A program made the translations under genes and the position numbers. This document shows, one piece after another, positions 1 through 8,395 of a stretch of DNA of 64,000 bases. The DNA lies in contig OZ242297.1 in NCBI GenBank assembly GCA_965207755.1, positions 310,001-374,000 of the forward strand, written 5' to 3'. Position 1 is the first letter of the stretch; each line of letters opens with the position of its first letter. The notes under the pieces were generated by a model, which had not been told where the DNA came from, ran no database searches, and worked only from the letters and a program-made list of their open reading frames with translations. This DNA comes from Aldehydirespirator sp028819505 (GTDB lineage: Bacteria; Actinomycetota; Acidimicrobiia; Acidimicrobiales; Aldehydirespiratoraceae).

Positions 1-2
1 CC

Positions 3-1022
3 GGCACCGACGGTGATCCGATCGCCGAGACGCACAAGGCGGTTGTTCGAGCGCAGGAGTCATGGCAGAAGGCGCACGGCGACCGCGCCGCGCGGCAGGT
101 GTCCGGGATGCATCTCGGAGCAGCGGGCTTCTCGGTGGGAGTGGCGGTCGGTGCGGAGGCCGAACCGAGGCGGACGCGATACGGCGACGACCTGCGCCGC
201 GACCTAGGGGAACTCGCGGGCGCCGCCGCGCGGGCCGGCACCAGAGTGCTGTTGACGATGGACGAGATGCACGCGATTCCTTTGGCCAAGGCCCGGCAAC
301 TCGGCTCCTACATCCAGCACATCGCCAAACGGGAACGTCAGGCGCTGGCGTTCGTCGGAGCGGCGCTGCCGTACATCACCGAGACGCTGCTGGCCGACCG
401 GAAATCCACGTTTCTGCAGCGTCTAACCGTCCACCGGCTCGATCCGCTGTCAGAGACGGAGACTCGGCGCGGGCTGAGAGAGCCGATCCAGATGCACGGG
501 AGCCTGATCGGCGACGACGCTCTGGAGGTAGCCGCCCCGGCGATAGCCGGCCACCCCTACATGCTGCAACTTGTTGGCGACAGAATGTGGCGCGCCGCGG
601 GGGGCGTCAGCGGCACGATCGGCGCCAACCACGCCAGGGCGGCCGTTGCCGAGGCTCGCGAGTCGCTGGAAGACCATCTGTTCGCTCCCACGTGGCAGAG
701 CCTCTCGGACACTGACAAGCGGTTCTTGGCCGCGCTGGCCAACCTCTCCGCCGGCGGCGATTCGCCGCGTGTTGCCTCGGTGTGTGAGGCAGCCGGAATT
801 GCAAGCGTCAGCGCCAGTGCCTACCGCAGGCGGCTGCTGCTGTCGGGCATGGCCAGACCCGCTGGGCGGGGTCGCTTGAAGACTGCCCACCCGTCAATTG
901 GGCCATGGCTGCTCCGGGCGATAGCGACAGCCTCGGTGCGCGTCCCCGAGGCCCCCTGCCCGGCATCTGATCCAGGGATCATGGGCGCGCGGGGCTCGAT
1001 GAACGGCAAGAAGGCGCGGTGA
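3..1022 (+). CDS. AAA-type ATPase, 5' end outside window
   Basis: The frame is open to the left edge, so this is the C-terminal ~339 residues of a longer protein; the Walker A loop would lie upstream. Visible are a Walker B strand LLTMDEMHAI (near nt 246-280), a sensor-like FVGAALPY segment and a helical segment with GHPYMLQLVGDRMW, the layout of archaeal-type/ORC-like AAA ATPases whose C-terminus is a winged-helix region. Its stop codon overlaps the GTG start of the SIS gene (GTGA), so it may be co-transcribed with the hydrogenase-maturation genes. No specific role in metallocentre assembly is evident from the sequence. Confidence 0.7.
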   Translation, partial: GTDGDPIAETHKAVVRAQESWQKAHGDRAARQVSGMHLGAAGFSVGVAVGAEAEPRRTRYGDDLRRDLGELAGAAARAGTRVLLTMDEMHAIPLAKARQLGSYIQHIAKRERQALAFVGAALPYITETLLADRKSTFLQRLTVHRLDPLSETETRRGLREPIQMHGSLIGDDALEVAAPAIAGHPYMLQLVGDRMWRAAGGVSGTIGANHARAAVAEARESLEDHLFAPTWQSLSDTDKRFLAALANLSAGGDSPRVASVCEAAGIASVSASAYRRRLLLSGMARPAGRGRLKTAHPSIGPWLLRAIATASVRVPEAPCPASDPGIMGARGSMNGKKAR

Positions 1023-2053
1023 GCGCGGCCATCGACTGCGGACGCGACCCGGTCGAGGCCGCGATGTGGCTGGCCCGGGCCTTCACCGCCGGGGGGCGGC
1101 TCCGGGTGTGGGCGCCTGGCGCTGCGGACCACGCGCACCATGTGGCCGTGGAGTTCGTGCACCCCGTGGTGGCCGGCAGCCGCGCCCTGGCCGTGGTGGT
1201 GGCCTCGCCGGATGATCTCGAGGATGCGGCGGCCGACGCGAGGCTGGTCATCGGGTCGGATCGCAGCGGCGCCGACCTGTTCGTCTCGGGCGACCAGGCC
1301 GACCTCTCCATCGTTCGCAGCTACCACCTGCTGTGGGAACTGGTGCAGGTCGCGCTCGAGCATCCCGGCCTCGTCGGCAGCGCGTCCGCCGCCGGAGGCG
1401 ACTCGACCGGGTTCCTGTACCCGTTCCTCGACGCGGCCGAACACGACGAAGCGTCCTTGCGGGAGTCGCTCCGGCAGTCGGCCGACGCCAAGGTCCAGGA
1501 GTCCGAGAGGCTGGCGCGGGAGTCGCTGGAGTCGAACCGGGAGGCCCTGAGGCAGGCCGGCGGGGCCATCGGTCGGTCGGCCCGGTCCGGCGGACGGGTG
1601 CTCACCATGGGCAACGGCGGCAGCGCCGCCGACGCCGCCCGGCTGGCCCGGCTGCTGCGCTCGCAAAGAGTAGCGGCCCAGTCGCTATCGGCCGACTACG
1701 CGGTGGCCACCGCGCTGGCCAACGATCTCGGCGCGGAGCGGATCTTCGCACGCCAGCTCGACGCCTACGCACAACCCGGCGATGTGCTCGTCGGCTGCAG
1801 CACCAGCGGCGCGTCCCAGAACCTTCTGGCCGCCTTCGACCAGGCTGTGGCCAAGGGTCTGGTGACGGTCGGTCTCAGCGGCTACGGAGGAGGGTCGTTC
1901 GAGGGCCATGAGAGCGTGCAGCACAGCCTCGTCGTACAGTCGATGTCGGTGCACCGGATCCAGGAGGCCCAGGCCGCGCTGATGACCTCTCTGTGCGAGC
2001 GGGCCAGGGACCTGCAAGGCGCCGGCGAGCAGACCGCGGAGCGGGCGCGGTGA
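1019..2053 (+). CDS. SIS-domain protein (phosphoheptose isomerase-like)
   Basis: 344 aa. The C-terminal half (about residues 170-320) is a GmhA/DiaA-type sugar isomerase (SIS) domain, with the phosphate-binding MGNGGSAADA loop and the second motif VGCSTSGASQNLL. The N-terminal ~130 residues resemble a degenerate second alpha/beta unit (AGGRLRVW...). The GTG start overlaps the upstream stop and its own stop overlaps the GTG start of hypD, so the three genes are translationally coupled. SIS proteins of this type are known in actinobacterial [NiFe]-hydrogenase accessory clusters; their exact function there is not established. The context argues for a link to hydrogenase maturation rather than heptose synthesis. 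Confidence 0.85.
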   Translation: MSAAIDCGRDPVEAAMWLARAFTAGGRLRVWAPGAADHAHHVAVEFVHPVVAGSRALAVVVASPDDLEDAAADARLVIGSDRSGADLFVSGDQADLSIVRSYHLLWELVQVALEHPGLVGSASAAGGDSTGFLYPFLDAAEHDEASLRESLRQSADAKVQESERLARESLESNREALRQAGGAIGRSARSGGRVLTMGNGGSAADAARLARLLRSQRVAAQSLSADYAVATALANDLGAERIFARQLDAYAQPGDVLVGCSTSGASQNLLAAFDQAVAKGLVTVGLSGYGGGSFEGHESVQHSLVVQSMSVHRIQEAQAALMTSLCERARDLQGAGEQTAERAR

Positions 2054-3207
2054 AGTATGTGGACGAGTTCCGCGACCCGCAGGCGGCCCGCCGTCTGCTG
2101 GCCGACATCGCCGACGCGGCCGCCGACCAGCCGCACCGGAAGTTCATGGAGGTCTGCGGGGGCCACACCCACGCCATCTACCGCCACGGCATCGAGGCCC
2201 TGCTGCCCGCCAGCATCGAGTTGATCCACGGGCCGGGATGCCCGGTCTGCGTGATCCCGATGGGCCGTGTCGACGACGCCGTCGCGGTCGCCTCCGCCGA
2301 CGGGGTGACCATGTGCTGTTTCGGGGACATGATGCGGGTGCCGGGCGGAGACTCGACCCTGCTGGAGGCCAAGGCCGGCGGCGCCGACGTCCGGATCGTG
2401 TACTCGCCGCTTGACGCGCTCGCGCTCGCGGAGCGGCTCGGAGACCGCCAGGTCGTGTTCCTCGCCGTCGGTTTCGAGACCACCGCGCCTTCGACCGCGG
2501 TCACGCTGCTGCAGGCCCGTGAGCGCAACGTCGACAACTTCAGCGTGTTCTGCAACCACGTCACCATCGTCCCGCCGCTGAAGGCCATCCTCGACTCGCC
2601 CGGGCTCGACCTCGACGGCTTCCTGGGCCCCGGGCACGTCTCCACCGTGATCGGCACCCACCCCTACCGGTTCGTCCCGGCGCAGTACGGCCGGCCGCTG
2701 GTCACCGCCGGCTTCGAGCCGGTGGACATCCTGCAGTCGGTGCTCATGCTGCTGCGCCAGCTCGCCGAGGGACGCTGCGAGGTCGAGAACCAGTACCGGC
2801 GAGTCGTGTCGGGCGCCGGCAACAGCAGGGCGCTGGAACTGCTGCGCGAGGTCTTCGTGGTGAGGCCGCATTTCGAGTGGCGGGGCCTCGGGTTCATCGC
2901 CCAGAGCGCTCTGGCCATCGCACCCGAGTTCGCGCCGTGGGACGCCGAGTTGCGCTACGAGGTCCCCGGCGTGAGGGTGGCGGACCCGAAGGCCTGCCAG
3001 TGCGGCGAGGTGCTCAAGGGAGCGCTGCGGCCGTGGGAGTGCAAGGTCTTCGGAACGGCCTGCACCCCCGAGACGCCGATCGGCACCTGCATGGTGTCGT
3101 CGGAGGGTGCCTGCGCCGCCTACTACAACTACGGGCGGTACTCCAGCCGGTCGCGCATCCCGGTCCGCCCCACCCCGGAGGCCGAGCGGGTAGGCGCGAC
3201 CCGGTGA
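2050..3207 (+). CDS. hypD: hydrogenase maturation protein HypD
   Basis: 385 aa, normal for HypD. GTG at 2050 is chosen because it begins the family-typical KYVDEFRDP and overlaps the preceding stop. HypD is the iron-sulfur scaffold on which, with HypC, the Fe(CN)2CO moiety of [NiFe]-hydrogenase is built. Family signatures are all present: MEVCGGHTHAIYRHG, GPGCPVCV, GDMMRVPG, GFETTAP, NHVTIVPP and the C-terminal cysteine set (CQCGEVLKG, WECKVFG, C-x7-GTCMVSSEGAC) that binds the [4Fe-4S] cluster. No hypC is seen on either side in this window. hypE follows after 87 nt containing one copy of the interspersed repeat. Confidence 0.97.
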   Translation: MKYVDEFRDPQAARRLLADIADAAADQPHRKFMEVCGGHTHAIYRHGIEALLPASIELIHGPGCPVCVIPMGRVDDAVAVASADGVTMCCFGDMMRVPGGDSTLLEAKAGGADVRIVYSPLDALALAERLGDRQVVFLAVGFETTAPSTAVTLLQARERNVDNFSVFCNHVTIVPPLKAILDSPGLDLDGFLGPGHVSTVIGTHPYRFVPAQYGRPLVTAGFEPVDILQSVLMLLRQLAEGRCEVENQYRRVVSGAGNSRALELLREVFVVRPHFEWRGLGFIAQSALAIAPEFAPWDAELRYEVPGVRVADPKACQCGEVLKGALRPWECKVFGTACTPETPIGTCMVSSEGACAAYYNYGRYSSRSRIPVRPTPEAERVGATR

Positions 3208-3228
3208 GGCTTCGAGCTGAGCGCCGGC

Positions 3229-3276
3229 GAGGCCGTGGCTCGATCGGCCCGTGAGCGCAGCGAACACGAGCGGGAG
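3229..3276 (-). repeat. Interspersed ~48-bp intergenic repeat, copy 1
   Basis: Reverse-strand copy lying between hypD and hypE. Core on the minus strand reads CGCTGCGCTCACGGGCC, followed by a CCACGGCC-type end. Related copies occur near 12800, 24379, 50477 and 61291. Confidence 0.75.
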
Positions 3277-3294
3277 ACGCGACGCCGCACCGCG

Positions 3295-4416
3295 ATGCGT
3301 CCGAACCTGCCCGCGCCTGCTGTGATGGCGTCTGACGACGACTTCGAGGCACGCGAGGCCGTGCTGGCCCGGGTCGAGTCGTGGCGGCGGCGCGCTCCCA
3401 GGCTCGCCGACGACACCATCACCATGGCCCACGGGGCCGGAGGCAGGGCCAGCCAGTCGCTGATCGAGGCCGTCATCCGTCCCGCCTTCTCCAACCCGGT
3501 GCTCGACGCGCTCGAGGACGGCGCGGTGCTCAACGCCGGCGACGGCAGGCGCTTGGCCGTGACCACCGACGCCTTCGTGGTCACGCCCCGCCACTTCAAC
3601 GGAGGCTCGATCGGCGACCTGGCCGTCAACGGGACCGTCAACGATCTGGCCGCCATGGGGGCCGAGCCAGCGGCGCTTACCGTCTCGCTGGTGCTGGAGG
3701 AGGGGCTGGCCGTCGAGGAGTTGCGAGCCATCGTGGACGATGTGGCCCGGGCTGCCGCCACTGCTGGCGTCGACATCGTCACCGGCGACACCAAGGTGGT
3801 CGAGCGGGGCGCCGCCGACGGCTGCTACATCACCACCACCGGGATCGGGTTCGTGAGACCTGATGCGCAACTGGACGCCGCGGCGGTGCAGCCGCCGGAC
3901 GCGCTGGTGCTCTCCGGCACGATCGGCGACCACGGCGTGGCCGTGATGGTGGCCCGCGGCGACCTGGCCCTGGCCGCCGACGTGGCGTCGGACACCGCGC
4001 CGCTGCATCAACTGGTAGCGGCCCTGCTGGACGCGGTGCCGGCCACCCGGTGGCTGCGGGACCCGACCCGCGGCGGGGTGGCCTCCATCTGCAACGAACT
4101 GGCCGCGGCATCCGGGCTGGGGGTGGAGCTGGACGAGCGGGCCCTGCCGGTGCGGGGCGCGGTGGCCGGGGCGTGCGAGCTGCTGGGACTCGACCCGCTG
4201 TACATCGCCAACGAGGGCAAGATGCTGGCGGTGGTTCCCGCCACCGACGCCGAGACCGCGGTCGAGGCCATGCGGAGCTGCGACGCCGGCGCCGACGCCT
4301 GCGTGGTCGGCAACGTCACCGGCGAGCATCCGGGCCTGGTGCTGGTACGAACCGGCTTCGGAGGAACGAGGATCGTCGACATGCTGGTCGGCGACCCCCT
4401 GCCCCGGATTTGCTGA
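3295..4416 (+). CDS. hypE: hydrogenase maturation protein HypE
   Basis: About 373 aa from the ATG at 3295; ATG at 3325 is equally possible, and an earlier frame extension merely translates the intergenic repeat. HypE dehydrates the thiocarbamate on its C-terminal cysteine to the cyanide ligand of the [NiFe] centre. Visible: the PurM/ThiL-like fold start TITMAHGAGGRASQSLI, the nucleotide-binding segment VNDLAAMGAEPAALT, and TRGGVASICNELA. The protein ends in PRIC, the invariant carbamoyl-acceptor cysteine. It lies downstream of hypD on the same strand and just upstream of the His-rich transporter. Confidence 0.96.
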   Translation: MRPNLPAPAVMASDDDFEAREAVLARVESWRRRAPRLADDTITMAHGAGGRASQSLIEAVIRPAFSNPVLDALEDGAVLNAGDGRRLAVTTDAFVVTPRHFNGGSIGDLAVNGTVNDLAAMGAEPAALTVSLVLEEGLAVEELRAIVDDVARAAATAGVDIVTGDTKVVERGAADGCYITTTGIGFVRPDAQLDAAAVQPPDALVLSGTIGDHGVAVMVARGDLALAADVASDTAPLHQLVAALLDAVPATRWLRDPTRGGVASICNELAAASGLGVELDERALPVRGAVAGACELLGLDPLYIANEGKMLAVVPATDAETAVEAMRSCDAGADACVVGNVTGEHPGLVLVRTGFGGTRIVDMLVGDPLPRIC

Positions 4417-4440
4417 TGATGCCGCTGACCGCGGCAGATT
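4410..4440 (+). promoter_or_regulatory. Possible leaderless promoter before the minigene repeat
   Basis: TTGCTG (4410-4415), a 19-nt spacer and CAGATT (4435-4440), followed by 7 nt to the ATG at 4448. The -10-to-ATG distance matches the other leaderless promoters in this window, but both hexamers are weak and overlap the end of hypE. Confidence 0.3.
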
Positions 4441-4444
4441 GTCG

Positions 4445-4521
4445 CCCATGAGCCGGGCCGTGATCGTCGCGGGGGAAGGCCCATGAGCCGGGCCGTGATC
4501 GTCGCGGGGGAAGGCCCATGA
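4445..4521 (+). repeat. 35-bp tandem repeat encoding two identical 12-codon leader minigenes
   Basis: Two full copies and the start of a third of a 35-bp unit, each carrying GGGGGAAGG, CCC and ATG. ATG at 4448 and ATG at 4483 each encode MSRAVIVAGEGP and then stop at a TGA that overlaps the next ATG (ATGA). The third ATG, 4518, opens the transporter gene, which begins with nearly the same residues (MSRAGII). The arrangement would favour termination-reinitiation from one minigene to the next and into the transporter. Whether the peptides are made is unknown. Confidence 0.6.
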
Positions 4522-5552
4522 GCCGGGCCGGGATCATCCGCTGCCTGCTGGCCGCGGTGCTGTTCGGTGCGTCGGCGCCAGCCGCTTCGGAGCTGGCGGG
4601 CGAAGTGCCGTCGCTGATGCTGGCCGGCCTGCTCTACGTGGGGGCGGGCCTCGCGGTGGTGCCGTCGGTGGTTCGCTCGCCCCCCACCGCGGTGGCCCTA
4701 CGGCGCGACTGGCGCCCCGCGCTGGTGGCGGTTGTGGCCGGCGGCGCCATCGGCCCCGCGTTCCTGGTGGCTGGTCTGGCCCGCTCTCCCGCGGCCACGG
4801 CCTCGATCCTGCTCAACCTGGAGCTGGCCGCCACCGTCCTGCTGGCGGCCACCATCTTCCGCGAGCATCTCGGTCGCCGGGTCCTGACCGGTGCCGCCCT
4901 GGTAACCGCCGCGGGCGTGGTCCTGACCTGGGAGCCGGGTGCGGAACTGAGCATCGGCGCGCTCCTGATCGCGGGCGCCTGCCTGGCCTGGGGACTTGAC
5001 AACGGCGTGACAGCCAAGATCGACCAGCTCAGCCCGGAGCACGTGGTCCTGTTGAAGGGGTTCGTGGCCGGACTGGCGAACCTCGCGCTGGGCCTCGCCT
5101 TCGCCGCGGGCGCCACCGACATCAACGCCGGCCAAGTCGTGGCCGCGCTGGCCATAGGCGCGGCGGGCTACGGGGCGTCGATCGTGTTGTGGGTCAAGGG
5201 AGCGCGGGACCTCGGAGCCGCCCGGGGCCAGGTGATCTTCGCCGCCGCGCCGTTCATCGGGGCCATCATCGCCTGGTCGGTGCTGGGAGAATCGGTCATG
5301 GTCGCGCAGTTGATAGCGGTCGTTATCGCGGCGGCCGGCGTGGGCGTGTCATTGGAGTCGGCCCACGCTCACCGGCACGCCCACGAGGCCATGGAGCACG
5401 AGCACGAGCACAGCCACGACGACGGCCATCACGACCACTCTCACGACGAGCCCGTCGAGGGTCGCCACACCCACGTCCACCAGCATCGGCCCAGGGTTCA
5501 CAGCCACCCCCACGTCCCCGACCTCCATCACCGCCACCGCCATGACGACTGA
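4518..5552 (+). CDS. DMT/EamA-family transporter with His-rich metal-binding tail
   Basis: 344 aa. Residues 1-280 form ten predicted membrane segments in two EamA repeats (second repeat near VVLLKGFVAGLANLALGLAF). The last ~65 residues are cytosolic or periplasmic and extraordinarily His-rich (HAHRHAHEAMEHEHEHSH, then HHDHSHD, HTHVHQH and a terminal HHRHRHDD), the kind of sequence that chelates Ni, Co or Zn. Its position directly after hypDE suggests nickel handling for hydrogenase or CO-dehydrogenase maturation; that is inference, since EamA proteins usually move metabolites. Start 4518 is the third ATG of the upstream 35-bp repeat, preceded by GGGGGAAGG. Confidence 0.85.
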   Translation: MSRAGIIRCLLAAVLFGASAPAASELAGEVPSLMLAGLLYVGAGLAVVPSVVRSPPTAVALRRDWRPALVAVVAGGAIGPAFLVAGLARSPAATASILLNLELAATVLLAATIFREHLGRRVLTGAALVTAAGVVLTWEPGAELSIGALLIAGACLAWGLDNGVTAKIDQLSPEHVVLLKGFVAGLANLALGLAFAAGATDINAGQVVAALAIGAAGYGASIVLWVKGARDLGAARGQVIFAAAPFIGAIIAWSVLGESVMVAQLIAVVIAAAGVGVSLESAHAHRHAHEAMEHEHEHSHDDGHHDHSHDEPVEGRHTHVHQHRPRVHSHPHVPDLHHRHRHDD

Positions 5553-5610
5553 GCGCCGCTCGCAACTCCGGGCGCGGTCTCACATCCGCGACAGTGGTGT
5601 GCCCTTCAGC

Positions 5611-5751
5611 AATGCAGCGATCAGTTCTTCCACTGAACGGCGACTGGTCCTTCTGGAGAATGGCGATTAGATATTCCGCAGAATAGCGATTAGCTGCCCT
5701 GCAATACAACGATTAGTTCTTCTGGCGAATGGTGATTTGCGGCTATAGTGC
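5611..5751 (+). repeat. Degenerate ~23-bp tandem repeat array
   Basis: Six imperfect units begin at about 5611, 5636, 5659, 5682, 5703 and 5728, with the theme AATRGCGATTAG followed by a TTCTTCTGG-like half (clearest in units 1, 2 and 5). Spacing varies from 21 to 25 bp. The stretch is clearly more AT-rich than its surroundings and lies between the transporter and a broken ATPase remnant. It is not a CRISPR array: units abut and are degenerate. Confidence 0.6.
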
Positions 5752-5766
5752 TTGCTGTGGCGATGA

Positions 5767-5913
5767 TCGCAACATGTCGCCTGGCTGCGCGACCGCCTCG
5801 ACGCCGCCGCGCCGGGCACGTTCAAAGCCGGGGTGCTGCTTCACACGGGCCGGCAGCGCTACAAGGTCGGCGACCGCCTCACCGTGTGCCCCATCGACGT
5901 TCTCTGGCGCTAG
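5767..5913 (+). pseudogene. C-terminal remnant of a DUF4143-type AAA ATPase
   Basis: An open stretch of 48 codons after a TGA at 5764 reads VAWLRDRLDAAAPGTF, AGVLLHTGRQRYKVGDRL and PIDVLW before TAG. The LHTG-x-x-GDR-x-x-PI-x-x-LW pattern is the end of DUF4143-domain ATPases. Nothing recognisable of the other ~350 residues is upstream, so this is a leftover of a deleted gene. Its end overlaps the 3' end of the convergent cooC gene by about 35 nt. Confidence 0.6.
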
Positions 5914-6700
5914 CGCTACCCCCCGACCTGATGACCGGCCCCGACAGCGGCGGAGACGACCGGTCCAGGAGCTGGTCGGTCAGGGACTCGACGGCGGCCC
6001 ACACGCTGACGGCCTCGCCGGGCGCGAGCGGGGTGCCCAGCCGGTCGGCTTCGACCACATGGGCGTTGAGCGGGATCAGCACGTCGAGCGGCACCTCGTG
6101 GTCGGCGCACAGCCGGGCCAGCAGGTCCTGGTGGTCGTTGCCGACCTTGTTGCCCACGCCGATCCAGGCTCCGATGCCCAGATCGCGGGCCAGCGCGATC
6201 GTCCGACGGGCGGTGATGACCGCCTTGAGGCTGGGCTCCATGACCAGCACCAGCACGTCGGCATGGGCCAGCGTCCCGCCGGATCGGCTGAGGTGCTCGA
6301 TGCCGGCCTCCATGTCGACGATGGTGTCGTCGGTCTCGGTGTCGAGGGCCTCGCCCAGCAGGCTCCTCACGGTGGCGTGGCCGCCGCAGGTGCATCCTGC
6401 CGCGGCCTCGGTTACCCGCAACGCCGACATCACGGCCACGCCGGACGGGGTGTCGGCCGCGTAGTCGGCCATCAACTCGCCGACGGTGAGATCGCCCCGG
6501 GAGCCGACGACGATCGACCGGGGCACCGTCGGCAGAGCCTCCGTCTGCGTGGAATCGAGTCCCAGCGACAGTCCCAGGTTGGGGTTGGAGTCGGTGTCCA
6601 CCGCCAGCACCCGGCGACCGCGGTCCGCCAGCGACCGGGCCAGCAGCGCGCTGACGGTCGTCTTGCCCACGCCGCCCTTGCCCACAACCCCGATCTTCAT
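5879..6700 (-). CDS. cooC: CooC-type nickel-insertion ATPase
   Basis: 273 aa. A ParA/MinD-like P-loop ATPase of the CooC subfamily: deviant Walker A GKGGVGKTT (residues 8-16), NPNLGLSLG, the CxC motif (C103-T-C105) that in CooC binds a metal at the dimer interface, and DMEAGIEHL as Walker B. CooC drives ATP-dependent nickel insertion into Ni-Fe CO dehydrogenase; related proteins serve acetyl-CoA synthase. No CODH gene is in the window. It is the Cys-containing counterpart of the TGA-containing gene at 19076. The last ~15 residues overlap the DUF4143 remnant and may not be native. Confidence 0.88.
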   Translation of the reverse strand: MKIGVVGKGGVGKTTVSALLARSLADRGRRVLAVDTDSNPNLGLSLGLDSTQTEALPTVPRSIVVGSRGDLTVGELMADYAADTPSGVAVMSALRVTEAAAGCTCGGHATVRSLLGEALDTETDDTIVDMEAGIEHLSRSGGTLAHADVLVLVMEPSLKAVITARRTIALARDLGIGAWIGVGNKVGNDHQDLLARLCADHEVPLDVLIPLNAHVVEADRLGTPLAPGEAVSVWAAVESLTDQLLDRSSPPLSGPVIRSGGSASARERRWGTR

Positions 6701-6724
6701 GGCTACATCAACTGTTCGGTTGCA

Positions 6725-7210
6725 TCAGTCGCGGCCGCGTACAAATGCGTACACAAGGGCTGCCAAGCAGGCTCCCGACAGACTGGTACCGAGTATCTCC
6801 TGGTCGCTCAGCGCCAGAACGATGCCGGTCAAGAGAATCGCCAACACACAGATGAAGGCAAGGTACTGCCCCCGCCGCTCCGCGCGGCGATGTTCTCGGC
6901 GGTCGGCAATCACAGCCTCTTGGTATGTCTCCGCCATTGCCATGATTCTGCTGGCACCATTTGAAATTATTTGGTCATATTCTCGCACCATTTGGGGCGG
7001 AGGTAGGGGACCCGACATCTGCGCCAGCACAGCGAGGCCTGCCGAATCAATGGCGCTTTCGCTTTCGAGAATCGCAGAACTCAATTGCTGAAGGACATCT
7101 TCAAGCCGTGGATCGACTTCCTGAGGTTCTGCGGGGAGAACTTCAACTCCATCATCCGATGCTCGCTCTACTTGCTCGTTGACGTCCCGTGAATTGTCTT
7201 CGCGCATCAT
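6725..7210 (-). CDS. DUF2335-family membrane protein
   Basis: 161 aa. The central segment SGPLPPPQMVREYDQII followed by a basic EHRRAERR and two C-terminal hydrophobic helices (YLAFICVLAILLTGIVLAL and a short second one) is characteristic of DUF2335, small predicted membrane proteins of unknown function. The start overlaps the stop of the upstream 352-aa gene by one base, so the two form a unit. The pair lies in a stretch visibly less GC-rich than hypF or cooC, which suggests transfer. No role in nickel metabolism is indicated. Confidence 0.7.
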   Translation of the reverse strand: MMREDNSRDVNEQVERASDDGVEVLPAEPQEVDPRLEDVLQQLSSAILESESAIDSAGLAVLAQMSGPLPPPQMVREYDQIISNGASRIMAMAETYQEAVIADRREHRRAERRGQYLAFICVLAILLTGIVLALSDQEILGTSLSGACLAALVYAFVRGRD

Positions 7211-8265
7211 CGCTGAGCCATTGTTGCGGATTCGACTGCGGCAGAAGGTCGTGCACTGGACCGCCAGATGTCGAGCAGCGAGCGAGTCAGAAGGTCACCA
7301 GTTGCCTCGAAAGCCTTCTTTAGCCCCGGGTCATAGCCGGAATTCCGAAGCCGAGGACCCGTGTCGATCATCTCGCCAATACTCATGAAGAATCCAACGT
7401 TTAGGTCGCTGCGATTGCTGACTAGGCGATCCTCGACGATCTGCTGCAGTTGGATGCGGAGTCTCTCTGTACAGCGTGACAGTTCGCGCGCTGCTTCTCG
7501 TAGCTTCGCAGCATTTCGGTAGAGTTCATTGCCAGCGATAACGCGCGCCTCAACCTCAGACATTGTTGTTTGAAGTATCTCAGCACTCTTTGACAACTCA
7601 TGTGTGGCTTCTCGAAGTTTTTCGAGTGAGTCGGCAACATCGACGGAGTAGCTAACAACGATGCCACCGTCGCCTAACCGGTCGGGGATTGTCACCGCCA
7701 GCACAGCTGCCGCTTGTAGCTGAGACAGGTGCAGGTCGCCAAGGAAGTCCTCCGCATCACGAAGCCGTGAGATAGAGTCCGGTTGCTCCGCCCGCCGCGC
7801 GAGGAGTACAGTTCGCGCGCTTGGGGCACGGGGCGTTGGGCGCTGCACCTCGTCGAATCGATCCGTACCGAATAGTTGCCGCTGGGGGTCGTCGAGGTCA
7901 TCATCGCTCACCCGTCTCTCAACATGAGCTTCGGCAACAGTACGCAGTGCGGCCACGAGGTCAGCTCGTATGGCGTCAGCGACCTCAGGGTCCTTCTGCA
8001 TCTCCTCGACCAGCGAGCGGATGGCCCTCGCGGTGTCCGCACGAGCCTGCCCCGGACGCCCCGCATCGGATCCTTGCTGCCCACGAGCGGCCGATTGAGT
8101 GTCGTTGAGTTCCCGCCAGATCCGCACGAGTGCATGAGCCTTCTTCGCCTCGACGTCAGCGGGACTGGCCTCCCGATCCTCGGGTTGCCGCGAAGCTGTC
8201 GCTCGACGATCTCGATCATCCCGTGCATCTTGCGGTGACGAGAGAGACGAGTCAGGAGTACGCAC
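7207..8265 (-). CDS. Hypothetical protein coupled to DUF2335 gene
   Basis: 352 aa, not recognised. Residues 1-60 are charged and disordered (DRDRRATASRQPEDREASP). Residues ~70-130 are helical (ARAIRSLVEEMQKDPEVADAI). Residues ~225-290 look like an amphipathic helical or coiled-coil region (EKLREATHELSKSAEILQ, AAKLREAARELSRCTERL). There is no signal peptide or membrane helix. It is immediately upstream of, and overlaps, the DUF2335 membrane protein, and the two may act together. Base composition is lower in GC than flanking genes, with codons such as TTT and AGT that neighbours avoid, compatible with horizontal acquisition. Confidence 0.65.
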   Translation of the reverse strand: MRTPDSSLSSPQDARDDRDRRATASRQPEDREASPADVEAKKAHALVRIWRELNDTQSAARGQQGSDAGRPGQARADTARAIRSLVEEMQKDPEVADAIRADLVAALRTVAEAHVERRVSDDDLDDPQRQLFGTDRFDEVQRPTPRAPSARTVLLARRAEQPDSISRLRDAEDFLGDLHLSQLQAAAVLAVTIPDRLGDGGIVVSYSVDVADSLEKLREATHELSKSAEILQTTMSEVEARVIAGNELYRNAAKLREAARELSRCTERLRIQLQQIVEDRLVSNRSDLNVGFFMSIGEMIDTGPRLRNSGYDPGLKKAFEATGDLLTRSLLDIWRSSARPSAAVESATMAQR

Positions 8266-8395
8266 GATTTTCCTTCTCTCCTGTGCGGTCTTTCTTTGCC
8301 AACCCTACTGTCTACTCGTCGAGGGCGGTGCGGATCGTCGCTACCTGCAGGCAGCTGCTGGTGTCGACTAGCATTGCGTGTAGACGACGTGCGAC

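Noticed and set aside
3235..3294. N-terminal extension of HypE
   Set aside because: It only translates the interspersed repeat; HypE proteins do not have it.
1882..4449. 855-codon open frame on the minus strand
   Set aside because: It is the shadow of hypD/hypE in GC-rich DNA; the translation is low-complexity His/Arg/Gly and matches nothing, while the plus strand has clear family motifs.
5611..5751. CRISPR array
   Set aside because: Units abut, are degenerate and lack unique spacers of constant size; no cas genes are nearby.
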